A DNA stretch of 64,000 nt from Bacteroidetes bacterium UBA7674 (lineage in GTDB: Bacteria > Bacteroidota > Bacteroidia > Chitinophagales > Chitinophagaceae), in NCBI GenBank assembly GCA_002483105.1, contig DLHG01000009.1, positions 201,598 to 265,597 of the forward strand, read 5' to 3'. The translations under genes and the position numbers were made by a program. Positions 7,663 to 16,156 of this stretch are shown piece by piece. The notes under the pieces were generated by a model. It did not search any database, had not been told where the DNA came from, and was given only the letters and a program-made list of their open reading frames with translations. Every line of letters starts with the position of its first letter. Position 1 is the stretch's first letter.

Positions 7663-8085
7663 CGCATCATCCAAACTCGCCAACGCATCCTTCAATATCA
7701 CCGCATGGTCAAATGCCAGCTCAGGTAAGTCATGTATGTTATGCCATTCTGCTTCTGCCGCATCATCTCCGGCCTTTACTTCACTATCCTTCTGCTCTAT
7801 CAGTGCCACAAATGCCACCGACACTGTCCGCCCGCGTGGGTCTCTATTCACACCACCATAAGCCTTCAGCTGTTTAGCATTTTTGATTTTCAGGCCCGTT
7901 TCTTCTTCCAGTTCCCGTTTCATACCATCTATCAGTTCCTCATCATCTTCCAGGAAACCGCCGGGAAAGCTCCACATTCCCTTATATGGGTCGTTACCTC
8001 GTTTTACCAGCAACACCATCAGCTTTTCATCTATCACGCAGAAGACGACTGCGTCTGTCGTGAGTTTTATGTTTTGTTCTATCAT
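7657..8085 (-). CDS. NUDIX hydrolase
   Basis: A 142-residue protein with a complete NUDIX box: a G, then EDDEELIDGMKRELEEETGL, fitting Gx5Ex7REUxEExGU. An N-terminal TTDAVVFCVID strand precedes GNDPYKGMWSFPGGF. The LLVKRGNDPYKGMWSFPGGF pattern is typical of the ADP-ribose pyrophosphatase/NrtR-like group. There is no helix-turn-helix extension, so it is an enzyme and not an NrtR regulator. I chose the ATG at 8085 because the frame before it opens only at a TTG (8127). Confidence 0.88.
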   Translation of the reverse strand: MIEQNIKLTTDAVVFCVIDEKLMVLLVKRGNDPYKGMWSFPGGFLEDDEELIDGMKRELEEETGLKIKNAKQLKAYGGVNRDPRGRTVSVAFVALIEQKDSEVKAGDDAAEAEWHNIHDLPELAFDHAVILKDALASLDDAL

Positions 8086-8408
8086 GTTCTTATCTATTCC
8101 CAAAAGTGATATAAAAAATGACGCCAAGGTGTCTTTTTAAAAACAGATGATATATCGCACAATTCATAACTGAGCATTTTCTTGCCCATCAGTTATGATT
8201 CGTCCAACTCCGCTATCATATGTAGTTTTTGAGTTTTAATTCAAATCACAAAATTCACTGACCTGTATTTTAGTCAATACGCTGACCAGTACCTCTATTA
8301 CAATTGACGATAATAGACGTTATCATAATATTCACTTTCAATAAGATAGATATTAAAAACACGGCCTATATTTTGCCTACTTTTAAAGTAACAACAAACG
8401 ACAAACAA

Positions 8409-10310
8409 ATGAAACAGTTCTATTCTTTATTACGTAGCAATATGCTGCGCCCTTTAGTAATGCTTACCTTAATAGGTTCGCCTTTTATCACATTTGCACA
8501 AACCCCGGATCTCGGTGCAGCAAAAAATTTCGTTCTCTTCACTTCTAATGGTGCCGTCCTCAACACAGGTACCACTCATCTCACAGGTGATGTGGGTACT
8601 CAGGTTGGTTCTAATACCGGCTTTGGTAATGTAAATGGTGTCATGTATGCTGCTAATGGCGTCACGCTGCTCACAATGGGTGACTTGCAACAAGCTTATA
8701 CAGATATATATAATACCACCGCGACAGGAACCCTGGGTCTTCTGTTAGGAAACAACACCACGGTTAACGAAGGTGTTTATACAATTCCGGGAAATGCTTC
8801 CTTAAGCCAAACACTTACTTTGGATGCACAAGGCGATAGCAGTGCGGTATTCATATTTAAGGTAGATGGTGCACTAGCTACTACATCGGCTTCGCAGGTG
8901 GCGTTGGTCAATGGTGCTATGGCTTGTAACGTCTTCTGGATTGCGGAAGGCGTCGTTAGTATGGCTACAAACTCTGTAATGAAAGGGTCTGTTATCGCGC
9001 ACAATACCGCGATCAATATGAGTACCGGCGCACAACTGGAAGGAAGGGCACTTTCTACAGGCGGGGCTATTACAGTAGATGGCATCACGGCACGTATCCC
9101 GAAAGGCTGCGGTAGTGCGATCCTGACCGGTCCGGGCACTGCACCTTTGGGAAGTATCGATTGTTATGCACTATTCTCTGGTGATGGCCCGGTGGCCAAT
9201 GCCGGAATTACAACTGTTACAGGTGATATAGGAACAAACCTGGGTTCTACTACCGGATATGATGACCTTACAGTAGATGGCATCATACACCTTATCCCCG
9301 ACCCGTCAACAATCAATGCGGCTTCAGACCTTACAATTGCATACAACTACCTCAATGGATTACCATACGATATAGAGCTTTTGTATCCTGCCCAGTTTGG
9401 GAACAGCCTGGTACTGACTCCACACACTTACCTGATGAACGCTGCGGCAACTTTTATTGATACAGTATTCCTGGACGCTGAAGGAAATCCGGATGCTGTC
9501 TTTGTTATCCAGATGAACGGTGCTTTGGTTACGGGCACATATTCTAAGGTAATGTTGATAAACGGCACACAGGCAAAAAACGTTTTCTGGAAAATTGACG
9601 GCGCAGTTGATATCAATGACTACTCACAGTTTGCAGGTACCATCGTCAGCAATGGCGCTATCAGTTTAAAGATAGGCTCGGTACTTGACGGAAGGGCGCT
9701 GACTAACGTAGGCGCACTAAGTACGGTTGCCAGCACGGTCACCGTTCCTTCTTCTTCTTGTATTCCGCCACCATTATCAGTTTCATGGGTCGATTTTTCA
9801 GGTAAGATGGTTGGTCAGCAGGCACTCTTACAATGGAAGACCACTGACGAAATAAATAACGGGTTCTTTACCTTGAGCGAAAGTAATGACGGGAAAACGT
9901 TCCAGACTGCAACTACAATAAACGCAGCTGCCGGCACGAATAACTCAGAACAGACTTACTCTTTTACCGACGTTACTCCGTCTAAGTACTATCGTATAGC
10001 ACAAACAGATAATAATGGAAAGACATCTTACTATCGTATTGTTACTTTGGATATCCCACAGGGCGACAGCGAAGCAACATTCTATCCGAATCCTTTCACA
10101 GGTTCATTAACTGTAACGGTCAATAATGCCTCAACCACTAATACTAGTCAGTTAAGCATCTATAATGTAGTAGGAACACAAGTAATGAAAGCCGACATAA
10201 TTCAAAAGGTAACTAGCATCACTACGGAGTTACCGGCTGGTATCTACTACTATAGGTTAACAGATAGTTTCGGAAACATCCAATCAGGTAAACTGGTTTC
10301 GACAAAATAA
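8409..10310 (+). CDS. tandem ice-binding-like (DUF3494) protein with type IX sorting domain
   Basis: A 633-residue secreted protein. Residues 1-30 are a signal peptide (cleavage after TFA, before QTPDLG). Two DUF3494 domains follow, each starting with an LGxxxxxALF / TGDVGTQVGSNTGF-like segment (about 34-235 and 240-435). This beta-solenoid fold occurs in bacterial ice-binding/antifreeze proteins and in adhesins. A fibronectin/Ig-like domain comes next (SVSWVDFSGKMVGQQALLQW). The end is a type IX secretion A-type sorting domain (FYPNPFTGSLTV ... LPAGIYYYRLTD ... GKLVSTK). I chose the ATG at 8409 because it begins the signal peptide; the frame is open 35 codons earlier. It is probably exported by the Por system and attached at, or released from, the cell surface. 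Confidence 0.88.
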   Translation: MKQFYSLLRSNMLRPLVMLTLIGSPFITFAQTPDLGAAKNFVLFTSNGAVLNTGTTHLTGDVGTQVGSNTGFGNVNGVMYAANGVTLLTMGDLQQAYTDIYNTTATGTLGLLLGNNTTVNEGVYTIPGNASLSQTLTLDAQGDSSAVFIFKVDGALATTSASQVALVNGAMACNVFWIAEGVVSMATNSVMKGSVIAHNTAINMSTGAQLEGRALSTGGAITVDGITARIPKGCGSAILTGPGTAPLGSIDCYALFSGDGPVANAGITTVTGDIGTNLGSTTGYDDLTVDGIIHLIPDPSTINAASDLTIAYNYLNGLPYDIELLYPAQFGNSLVLTPHTYLMNAAATFIDTVFLDAEGNPDAVFVIQMNGALVTGTYSKVMLINGTQAKNVFWKIDGAVDINDYSQFAGTIVSNGAISLKIGSVLDGRALTNVGALSTVASTVTVPSSSCIPPPLSVSWVDFSGKMVGQQALLQWKTTDEINNGFFTLSESNDGKTFQTATTINAAAGTNNSEQTYSFTDVTPSKYYRIAQTDNNGKTSYYRIVTLDIPQGDSEATFYPNPFTGSLTVTVNNASTTNTSQLSIYNVVGTQVMKADIIQKVTSITTELPAGIYYYRLTDSFGNIQSGKLVSTK

Positions 10311-10332
10311 TCCAATAATTAAATACAGAATA

Positions 10333-10707
10333 ATGAACAAGAAGAAACAATGCGTAGGAGTACATTTAGATAATGTCCACGCTGTCATCATAGCAGCAGA
10401 AGATAATGAAGCTGCGGAATATGTGATACAGAACAAGGTAAAAGCAGAGCACAGCACAGGCAACGAGCATGCAGTGAATAATGCGCAACAGGGCGATACG
10501 CTTAAGTTCTTTAAATCAGTATCAGGTCTGCTGCTGAATTATGACAAGCTGTTGATCTTTGGTGCAGGCAAAGCACAGGAACAATTCAAAAACTTCCTGA
10601 TGGACGATGCGCATTTTAAAGCAAAAGAAATAACTATAGACAGTTCAGATAATCTTACTGATCCGCAAATGATCGCTAAGGTCAGAGATTTTTATAGTTC
10701 CAACTAG
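10333..10707 (+). CDS. conserved hypothetical protein, possibly eRF1-domain-like (baeRF)
   Basis: A 124-residue soluble protein starting 22 bp after the ice-binding-like gene, probably in the same transcript. It has a short beta start (KKQCVGVHLDNVHAVIIA). The second half, KLLIFGAGKAQEQFKNFLMDD followed by KAKEITIDSSDNLTDPQMIAKVRDFY, recalls the C-terminal part of bacterial archaeo-eukaryotic release-factor-like (baeRF/host-attachment) domains. That resemblance is weak and is my inference. There is no signal peptide. A terminator follows after 27 bp. Confidence 0.6.
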   Translation: MNKKKQCVGVHLDNVHAVIIAAEDNEAAEYVIQNKVKAEHSTGNEHAVNNAQQGDTLKFFKSVSGLLLNYDKLLIFGAGKAQEQFKNFLMDDAHFKAKEITIDSSDNLTDPQMIAKVRDFYSSN

Positions 10708-10733
10708 GCCAGAAGTTATCCTGTAAATAGAAA

Positions 10734-10765
10734 GCCCCCCTCGGTTTAACCGAGAGGGGCTTTTT
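10734..10765 (+). terminator. rho-independent terminator after the ice-binding-like operon
   Basis: GCCCCCCTCGG TTTAA CCGAGAGGGGC is a strong stem followed by TTTTTGTTCT. It ends the transcript of the two genes upstream. Confidence 0.85.
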
Positions 10766-10784
10766 GTTCTAAATAATTTCTAAC

Positions 10785-10835
10785 ACTGGTTCAAGCATTT
10801 GCTTGACCCAAATTAGCTGAAGTATTTACTTCGGC
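10785..10835 (+). repeat. REP-like two-hairpin element, copy 1
   Basis: A 51-bp element with two small palindromes: TTCAAGCA/TGCTTGAcc, then GCTGAAGTA/TACTTCGGC. Related copies are at 16211-16262 (same strand) and 42995-43046 (opposite strand). All lie between genes. Confidence 0.75.
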
Positions 10836-10860
10836 AATGATCTGTACTGGCAGCAATAAA

Positions 10861-10916
10861 ACTCCCTCCCTATTTTCAGGGCGGGGTGGGTTTCTCGGGT
10901 GGTCCTACTCGCACAA
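10861..10916 (+). repeat. C-rich hairpin/GCGAGT element (degenerate copy)
   Basis: The pieces CTCCCTCCCTATTTTCAGGG, CGGGGTGG and TACTCGCAC match, in order, the family best seen at 13668-13782. Several positions have diverged. Confidence 0.5.
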
Positions 10917-10921
10917 ATAAA

Positions 10922-10951
10922 AAGCCCCTCTCGGTTTGATCGAGAGAGGCT
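10922..10951 (-). terminator. rho-independent terminator of dxr-rseP
   Basis: On the minus strand GCCTCTCTCGATCAAACCGAGAGGGGC is followed by TTTTTATTT, about 30 bp after the rseP stop. The stem resembles the opposite terminator at 10734-10765, so the two arms may share origin. Confidence 0.8.
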
Positions 10952-10980
10952 CATATTATAGTGATAGAATTGAAAACATT

Positions 10981-12357
10981 TTATTTAAACAGCCTGACCA
11001 CATCCAGTCCATTCGCATAGAGCATCAGCCCCAGCAACAGCACAAGACCTACGGTAGTGGCATATTCCATTACCTTTTCATTCACCTTGCGCCTTGTAAT
11101 GATCTCCCAAAGCAGGAATATCACATAGCCGCCATCCAGTCCCGGTATCGGCAGCAGGTTCATGAAGGCAAGTATGATAGAGATAAAGGCAGTCAGTTGC
11201 AAGAAAGCAAACCATGTAAATTCTTCAGGGAACAACTTACCAAAGCTCACTATACCACCCACACTTTCAGATGCTTTCACTTCCTTAGAAGTAAACAGGA
11301 ATTTCAGTTGTTGCCAGTAATTGCCGAATTGCTCCCATGTATAAGTAAAGCCTCTGCCTATTGCGCTACCAAAATTATATTCTGTTTTGTCGTAAGCAAA
11401 GAATGTTTCAGGAAGCTTACGTCCAAATCCTAATAATTTGTCTTGGGGCACAGTGCCGTTAAGTTCTACAACTTGATTGTTACGAACTACAGTGAAAGCA
11501 ATGGGCTTACCGGCTGAGGCTAATTTGATATCTTCCAGTTGGTCGTAATAAGGCGTTGGCTGGCCATTAACTGCTATCACACTGTCATTAGGCTTCAGTC
11601 CCATTTTCTCAGCAGCGCTACCTTTAGCAACGGCTTCTACTACTGTAGGGGTACGTGGTTGTATGAACGTTCCTTTTTGTGCTTTAATGATGCTCTTAAC
11701 GGTTCCGGCAGGGACAGGTACAGTTACTATCTGTCCATTACGAAGCACTTTTATTGCATTAGCCTCATTGAAGATAATGTCCGGAACTATTTTATTGAAT
11801 TTTTTAGCCGGTGCCCCACCAACTTCCAATATGTAATCACCATTCTGCAAGCCAATGCTTTTGGCAGTGCTGTCGGCCATGATGCCATACTTGGCATTTT
11901 GTACCGGCAAATACTTTTCTCCCCATACACCAAAAATGATAGCGTAGATGATCATCGCAACAATAACGTTCATGATGATACCACCCAGCATAATGAACAG
12001 GCGTTGATAAGGTTTCTTGCTGCGGTATTCCCACGGCTCAGGAGGCCTTGCAAGAGCTTCCTTATCCATACTTTCATCCACCATGCCTGCTATCTTCACA
12101 TAGCCGCCCAATGGGAACCAACCCAGTCCGTAGGTGGTATCGCCAACTGTCTTTTTGAACAAAGAAAAATTGAGCAATCCTGAGAACGGGAACAGGAAGT
12201 CGAAGAACAGGTAGAATTTCTCTACGCGTGTACCAAACAGGCGCGCGAAAAAGAAATGACCAAATTCATGAAGAAGGATAAGTAGGGAAAGTGCCGCCAG
12301 TAATTGCAGGGCCTGAACCCATCCGCCGGACATTAATAAGACTGTATGTAATTGCAT
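10981..12357 (-). CDS. rseP: site-2 protease, RIP metalloprotease RseP
   Basis: A 458-residue inner-membrane zinc protease that cleaves transmembrane substrates, classically anti-sigma factors. The first membrane helix carries HEFGH (H30, E31, H34). The third metal ligand is in the late GLDGGYVIF motif (about residue 405). Between them is a long region with PDZ domains (AKSIGLQNGDYILEVGG and AAEKMGLKPNDSVIAVNG). Membrane segments flank both metal motifs. The length agrees with RseP/RasP. An ATG at 12333 is an alternative start. It follows dxr by 18 bp in the same direction; dxr-rseP is a widely conserved order. Confidence 0.93.
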   Translation of the reverse strand: MQLHTVLLMSGGWVQALQLLAALSLLILLHEFGHFFFARLFGTRVEKFYLFFDFLFPFSGLLNFSLFKKTVGDTTYGLGWFPLGGYVKIAGMVDESMDKEALARPPEPWEYRSKKPYQRLFIMLGGIIMNVIVAMIIYAIIFGVWGEKYLPVQNAKYGIMADSTAKSIGLQNGDYILEVGGAPAKKFNKIVPDIIFNEANAIKVLRNGQIVTVPVPAGTVKSIIKAQKGTFIQPRTPTVVEAVAKGSAAEKMGLKPNDSVIAVNGQPTPYYDQLEDIKLASAGKPIAFTVVRNNQVVELNGTVPQDKLLGFGRKLPETFFAYDKTEYNFGSAIGRGFTYTWEQFGNYWQQLKFLFTSKEVKASESVGGIVSFGKLFPEEFTWFAFLQLTAFISIILAFMNLLPIPGLDGGYVIFLLWEIITRRKVNEKVMEYATTVGLVLLLGLMLYANGLDVVRLFK

Positions 12358-12375
12358 CGTGCGATAAAGATAAAT

Positions 12376-13545
12376 TTAGTAAATCGAAAGCTGGCCTTTT
12401 TTTACGAGTTCTGCAGCAATGGCCCTTGCTTCCTTGTCTGAGGCTTCATAATCCTCCAGTGACGGCTTTTCTATAAAGGCGACAGTTTGCATTGTCTTCT
12501 CTATCATATCGCTCATCTCCAAGAAGCCTGCTTTGTTCTGCAGGAATGCATGTACTACTATTTCATTAGCTGCGTTCAGCACGCAGGGCGCATTACCGCC
12601 TTTATACATCGCATCCTTCGCGAGTGCAAGATTACGGAAAGTTTTATGATCAGGTTGCTCAAAGTTCAGTTTTGTGTAATCTTTGAAGTCAAACCGTTTG
12701 AAATCGTTGTCTATACGCTGGGGATAAGCCAGGGCGTATTGTATGGGCAGCTTCATATCCGGCAAGCCCATCTGTGCTTTCAGAGAGCCGTCCCTGAACT
12801 GTACCAGTGAATGTACAATAGACTCAGGATGCACTATCACCTCTATCTGCTCATTGGTCAGCCCGAAGAGCCACTTGGCTTCTATCATTTCCAGGCCCTT
12901 GTTCATCAGGGTTGCGCTGTCAATGGTTATTTTGGCGCCCATCGTCCAGTTAGGATGTTGTAGGGCATGGCTGGCCTTTACATTCACCAGGTAATTGGGT
13001 TTGCGCCCCAGGAACGGACCGCCCGATGCTGTAAGCACGACCTTCTCTATCTTATTCAGATCCTCGCCCACCAGGCACTGGAATATCGCCGAGTGCTCAC
13101 TATCTACCGGTATTATGTGGGCTTTCTTATCTATAGCACGCTGCATCACTATATCGCCGGCTACTACAAGTGTTTCCTTGTTGGCCAACGCTATGCGTTT
13201 TCCCGCATCAATGGCTGCTAATATGGAATGCAGACCCGCAAAACCTACTATCGCACCAAGCACTATATCTACTGTATCCCATTGCACAACCTCAGTCAGC
13301 GACTCAGATCCCTTAAACACTTTTATAGGTAATGAACTCAAAGCATTCTTCACCGATTCGTATTTCATTTCATCGGTTACTACTACTGCGTTGGGTTTGA
13401 ATTTGTTTGCTTGTTCTATCAGTAATGCGGCATTACTATGCGCACTCAATATTTCTACTTCAAAAAGGTCCGGATGCGCTGCTACCACATCCAGGGCTTG
13501 TGTGCCTATGGAGCCGGTAGACCCTAATATCGCCAATCTCTTCAT
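12376..13545 (-). CDS. dxr: 1-deoxy-D-xylulose-5-phosphate reductoisomerase
   Basis: Dxr makes 2-C-methyl-D-erythritol 4-phosphate from DXP with NADPH, the committed MEP step. The 389 residues have the N-terminal nucleotide motif GSTGSIG (8-14), LANKETLVVAG (about 121-131), the metal-binding PVDSEHSAIFQ (D149, E151), the loop ASGGPF and NWTMGAKITIDSATLMNKGLEMIEA. Length and order match the family. It is the first gene of dxr-rseP, and a TAAGTTTG -7-like motif lies 28 bp upstream (13574-13581). Confidence 0.96.
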   Translation of the reverse strand: MKRLAILGSTGSIGTQALDVVAAHPDLFEVEILSAHSNAALLIEQANKFKPNAVVVTDEMKYESVKNALSSLPIKVFKGSESLTEVVQWDTVDIVLGAIVGFAGLHSILAAIDAGKRIALANKETLVVAGDIVMQRAIDKKAHIIPVDSEHSAIFQCLVGEDLNKIEKVVLTASGGPFLGRKPNYLVNVKASHALQHPNWTMGAKITIDSATLMNKGLEMIEAKWLFGLTNEQIEVIVHPESIVHSLVQFRDGSLKAQMGLPDMKLPIQYALAYPQRIDNDFKRFDFKDYTKLNFEQPDHKTFRNLALAKDAMYKGGNAPCVLNAANEIVVHAFLQNKAGFLEMSDMIEKTMQTVAFIEKPSLEDYEASDKEARAIAAELVKKGQLSIY

Positions 13546-13573
13546 GCTTCCTTATTCGTTATTATTTATTCTT

Positions 13574-13581
13574 CAAACTTA
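13574..13581 (-). promoter_or_regulatory. -7-like promoter motif of dxr-rseP
   Basis: TAAGTTTG on the minus strand; a TTTG box follows 16 bp further upstream (13598-13601), a little closer than the usual 19-21 bp. Confidence 0.45.
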
Positions 13582-13667
13582 CCCAAAAAACGGACCCCAA
13601 AGGTATTAAAACCTAAGGATTACATGGTATTTAACTATTTACTATGCTTTTTGAAAAAATCACGACT

Positions 13668-13718
13668 CCCCTCCTTTTTTCAAGGAGGGGTGGCCGCAGG
13701 CCGGGGGGGTGACTCGCG
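13668..13718 (+). repeat. C-rich hairpin/GCGAGT element, tandem copy 1
   Basis: A 51-bp unit: CCCCTCC, a T-rich loop, GGAGGGGTGGCCGCAGGCC, GGGGGG, then GTGACTCGCG. The second copy begins 64 bp later. Read on the other strand the unit starts with CGCGAGTCA. Confidence 0.75.
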
Positions 13719-13731
13719 AAATGCATTTTGT

Positions 13732-13782
13732 CCCCTCCTGTTTTTAGGAGGGGTGCCCGCAGGGCGGGGTGGTTGACTCGCG
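13732..13782 (+). repeat. C-rich hairpin/GCGAGT element, tandem copy 2
   Basis: A 51-bp unit: CCCCTCCTG, TTTTT, AGGAGGGGTGCCCGCAGGGC, GGGGTGGTTGACTCGCG. Same order and length as copy 1, with compensating changes in the GGCCGCAGGCC / GCCCGCAGGGC stem. Confidence 0.75.
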
Positions 13783-13848
13783 TAGGTCACTCCAGTCTTT
13801 GCGTGTCCCCGCCTTTGCAGTTAAATCCTCATTTACCAGTCAAACGCT

Positions 13849-13856
13849 TAATTTTG
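13849..13856 (+). promoter_or_regulatory. -7-like promoter motif of the DUF2461 gene
   Basis: TAATTTTG, 16 bp before the ATG at 13873. No good -33 box at the standard spacing. Confidence 0.35.
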
Positions 13857-13872
13857 CAAGTAAACGTAACAC

Positions 13873-14529
13873 ATGCTCCACCCCGATACCATAAAATTCC
13901 TCACTCAACTAGGCAAGAACAACAACAAGCCTTGGTTCGACAAGAACCGCGACCGCTACCAGACTGCCAAGGAAGATTTTGAGGTGTTTGTAGATGACCT
14001 GCTGGTTCGCTTAGCGCCTCTGGAACCTGAATTAGCCAACATGAAGGCTAAAAACTGTGTATTCCGTATCTTCAGGGATGTCCGCTTTTCAAAGGACAAG
14101 ACACCGTACAAGGCCCATTTCGGGGCATTTCTCAGCAAGGGTGGCCGCAAGTATGAAGGTCCGGGCTATTATATTCATATAGAACCGGGCAAGAGCTTTG
14201 CGGGTGGCGGTATATGGATGCCCCCGGGACCATTGCTGAAAGCAGTGCGCCAGGAAATAGATTACAATTTCGACGAGTTCAAAAAGATATTGGCCGCCAA
14301 GGACTTTAAAAAATATTTCAAGAAGGTGGAAGGGGAGTCGCTGAAAACATTACCACAAGGCTATTCGGCTGATAATCCCGCTATAGATTATCTCAAACTG
14401 AAAAGCTTCACTGTCGGCACGCCCATAGCAGACAAAGACCTGACCACAAAAGGATTGGCATCCAAATGTGAAGCTATTTTTACCGCAATGAGTCCTTTAG
14501 TAAATTTTGTCGATAGATGTCTTGATTAG
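13873..14529 (+). CDS. DUF2461 domain-containing protein (TIGR02453 type)
   Basis: A 218-residue soluble protein that fits the DUF2461 family along its whole length. It has the start LHPDTIKFLTQLGKNNNKPWFDKNRDRYQ, the central RIFRDVRFSKDKTPYKAHFGAF, then YYIHIEPGKSFAGGGIWMP and YLKLKSFTVG. The family is common in Bacteroidota and has no established function. Conserved Arg/Lys and the FSKDKTPYK motif suggest an anion or nucleic-acid binding surface, but that is a guess. It ends exactly where the convergent 80-residue gene ends (14529/14530). Confidence 0.85.
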   Translation: MLHPDTIKFLTQLGKNNNKPWFDKNRDRYQTAKEDFEVFVDDLLVRLAPLEPELANMKAKNCVFRIFRDVRFSKDKTPYKAHFGAFLSKGGRKYEGPGYYIHIEPGKSFAGGGIWMPPGPLLKAVRQEIDYNFDEFKKILAAKDFKKYFKKVEGESLKTLPQGYSADNPAIDYLKLKSFTVGTPIADKDLTTKGLASKCEAIFTAMSPLVNFVDRCLD

Positions 14530-14772
14530 TTAGTTACGGAATGTGAGGAATGCGAAGGGCTTATCGCTGTGTAGCACCTTCTTTCTTTTACCTCTTGCCT
14601 TCTCGGTAGTATTGTGATACACATCCAATACTTCGGTCACTCTTTGCACATGGTGTTCAGTATCCACTTTCGCAACTATAGACATCAATTCGTCTACCTG
14701 TTGCTCAAAGTCCGACTGCCAGTGCTGCGCTACTTTGGTGGTCACCAGTAGCTCCCTGGTAAATGGCTTCAT
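14530..14772 (-). CDS. small conserved hypothetical protein
   Basis: An 80-residue soluble protein starting MKPFTRELLVTTKVAQHWQ. It is predicted mostly helical (QQVDELMSIVAKVDTEHHVQRVTEVLDVYHNT), with a basic stretch EKARGKRKK and the end AFLTFRN. There is no recognisable domain or signal peptide. It abuts the end of the DUF2461 gene in convergent orientation and stands alone on its strand, 146 bp downstream of hflX. The coherent composition supports a real gene; the function is unknown. Confidence 0.6.
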   Translation of the reverse strand: MKPFTRELLVTTKVAQHWQSDFEQQVDELMSIVAKVDTEHHVQRVTEVLDVYHNTTEKARGKRKKVLHSDKPFAFLTFRN

Positions 14773-14861
14773 CGGGGTTCTTTTTTTATTCTAAGGAGTT
14801 ATTTCCTTACATAGTAAGTTACCGAATTTTCAAATCCATAGGCATAGCAAAAAAGAAAATG

Positions 14862-14890
14862 TAAGCCAATCGTAAGACTGGCTTATCATA
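14862..14890 (-). terminator. probable terminator of hflX
   Basis: On the minus strand TAAGCCAGTC TTAC GATTGGCTTA forms a 10-bp stem with one G-U pair, followed by CATTTTCTTTTTTG, about 30 bp after the hflX stop. Confidence 0.65.
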
Positions 14891-14918
14891 TTTATTTTCT
14901 TCTAAGAATAAATTTGTT

Positions 14919-16103
14919 TTAATAGAACTGTGTCAGGTAGGGATAGCGTTCTTCATATAGCGCTTTTACCTTATCCAGTATGGTATTGCGAAGTTCGTCT
15001 ATGTTACTCCGCTCCGTTGCCGAAATGAATACACAGCCACCTTCCGTCTCATTCTCCCAGCGATTCTTCAGTTGGGCAAGAATGTCTTGCTTCACTTCGT
15101 CATCCAGCCATTCATCAAAGGTGTTTTTCTCATACATGTCCATTTTATTGAAGATGGTGAGCACCGGTTTGTCAAATGCTTTCAGGTCTTGTAACGTTTT
15201 ATTCACTACACCCATCTGGTCTTCATATGCAGGATGGGAAATATCCACCACATGTATCAGCATATCCGCCTCGCGAACCTCGTCCAGCGTGCTTTTAAAG
15301 CTTTCTACAAGATGGTGCGGCAATTTGCGGATGAACCCCACTGTATCACTCAGCAGGAAAGGAGTTTGCTCGTAAACGATCTTCCTTGTAGTAGTATCCA
15401 GCGTAGCGAATAGTTTATTTTCAGCAAACACATCACTCTTGCTCAGCAGGTTCATGATAGTACTCTTACCTACGTTGGTATAACCCACCAGGGCTACGCG
15501 TATAAAGGTGCCACGCTCTTGTCTTTGTGTCGTAGCTTGTTTATCTATTTCTTTCAAACGTTTGCGGAGTAAGGATATTTTGTCCTTTACTATACGCCTG
15601 TCCGTTTCTATTTCCGTTTCACCCGGTCCGCGTGAACCGATACCACCACCTTGACGTTCCAGGTGTTTCCACATACCCTTCAGCCTTGGCAGTATGTACT
15701 GGTATTGCGCCAGTTCCACCTGCACCTTGGCCGATGCCGTCTTCGCCCTGCGGGCAAAGATGTCCAGTATCAGGTCAGAGCGGTCTATCGTGCGTACATT
15801 CAGTACCTTCTCTATATTACCTATCTGTGAGCCGGTCAGCTCATCATCAAATATCACCAGAGTAATACCTTTTGCCTGCACATACTCACGTATCTGTTCC
15901 AGCTTACCCTTACCCACAAAAGTCTTACTATCGGGGTGCGGTAGCTTCTGGAAGAATATCTTCTCCGTTATTGCACCCGCAGTCTCTGCCAGGAAGGCCA
16001 GCTCACCCAGGTACTCCATCAGCATTGTCTCAGTTTGCTCTTTATAGACCAAACCGACCAATACGGCTTTCTCTTCCTGCTTTATCGAATTCTTTTCTAT
16101 CAA
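14919..16103 (-). CDS. hflX: ribosome-associated GTPase HflX
   Basis: A 394-residue GTPase that splits stalled or stressed 70S ribosomes. The N-terminal HflX domain includes FVGKGKLEQI and the Gly-rich GGIGSRGPGETEIETDRR. The G domain has G1 VGYTNVGKST, the TTTRK switch region, G3 DTVGF, G4 NKMD and G5 ISA. The start is decided by context: a TTG at 16103 lies 8 nt after AAAGGAG (16112-16118), a rare true Shine-Dalgarno sequence for this genome, and no suitable ATG is nearby. A terminator-like hairpin stands just upstream. Confidence 0.94.
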   Translation of the reverse strand: MIEKNSIKQEEKAVLVGLVYKEQTETMLMEYLGELAFLAETAGAITEKIFFQKLPHPDSKTFVGKGKLEQIREYVQAKGITLVIFDDELTGSQIGNIEKVLNVRTIDRSDLILDIFARRAKTASAKVQVELAQYQYILPRLKGMWKHLERQGGGIGSRGPGETEIETDRRIVKDKISLLRKRLKEIDKQATTQRQERGTFIRVALVGYTNVGKSTIMNLLSKSDVFAENKLFATLDTTTRKIVYEQTPFLLSDTVGFIRKLPHHLVESFKSTLDEVREADMLIHVVDISHPAYEDQMGVVNKTLQDLKAFDKPVLTIFNKMDMYEKNTFDEWLDDEVKQDILAQLKNRWENETEGGCVFISATERSNIDELRNTILDKVKALYEERYPYLTQFY

Positions 16104-16111
16104 ACGTTTTT

Positions 16112-16118
16112 CTCCTTT
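16112..16118 (-). promoter_or_regulatory. Shine-Dalgarno sequence deciding the TTG start of hflX
   Basis: AAAGGAG on the minus strand, 8 nt before TTG at 16103. Most other genes here have no such sequence, so it is a useful guide to this non-ATG start. Confidence 0.6.
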
Positions 16119-16130
16119 ATCAAATACTAT

Positions 16131-16156
16131 AAAAAAACCACTCCCTCAGGAATGGT
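16131..16156 (-). terminator. terminator-like hairpin directly upstream of hflX
   Basis: On the minus strand AACCATTCC TGAG GGAGTGGTT forms a 9-bp stem followed by TTTTTTT. It is about 30 bp before the hflX start and 160 bp after the end of the arginase-fold gene. It may simply end that gene's transcript, or it may be an attenuator in an hflX leader if the promoter lies upstream. Confidence 0.6.

Larger units (their letters stand above)
13546..13872. other. 327-bp intergenic region with divergent promoters and two tandem repeats
   Basis: The region separates dxr from the divergent DUF2461 gene. It holds the dxr promoter motif at its left end, two tandem C-rich hairpin elements (13668-13782) in the middle, and TAATTTTG at 13849-13856 before the DUF2461 gene. 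I see no coding potential or structured RNA beyond the repeats. Confidence 0.6.

Noticed and set aside
13668..13782. Tandem hairpins as a CRISPR array or terminator pair
   Set aside because: Only two units, each itself a hairpin with a 13-bp spacer, no cas genes; T-runs are within loops, so not canonical terminators. Kept as a dispersed repeat.
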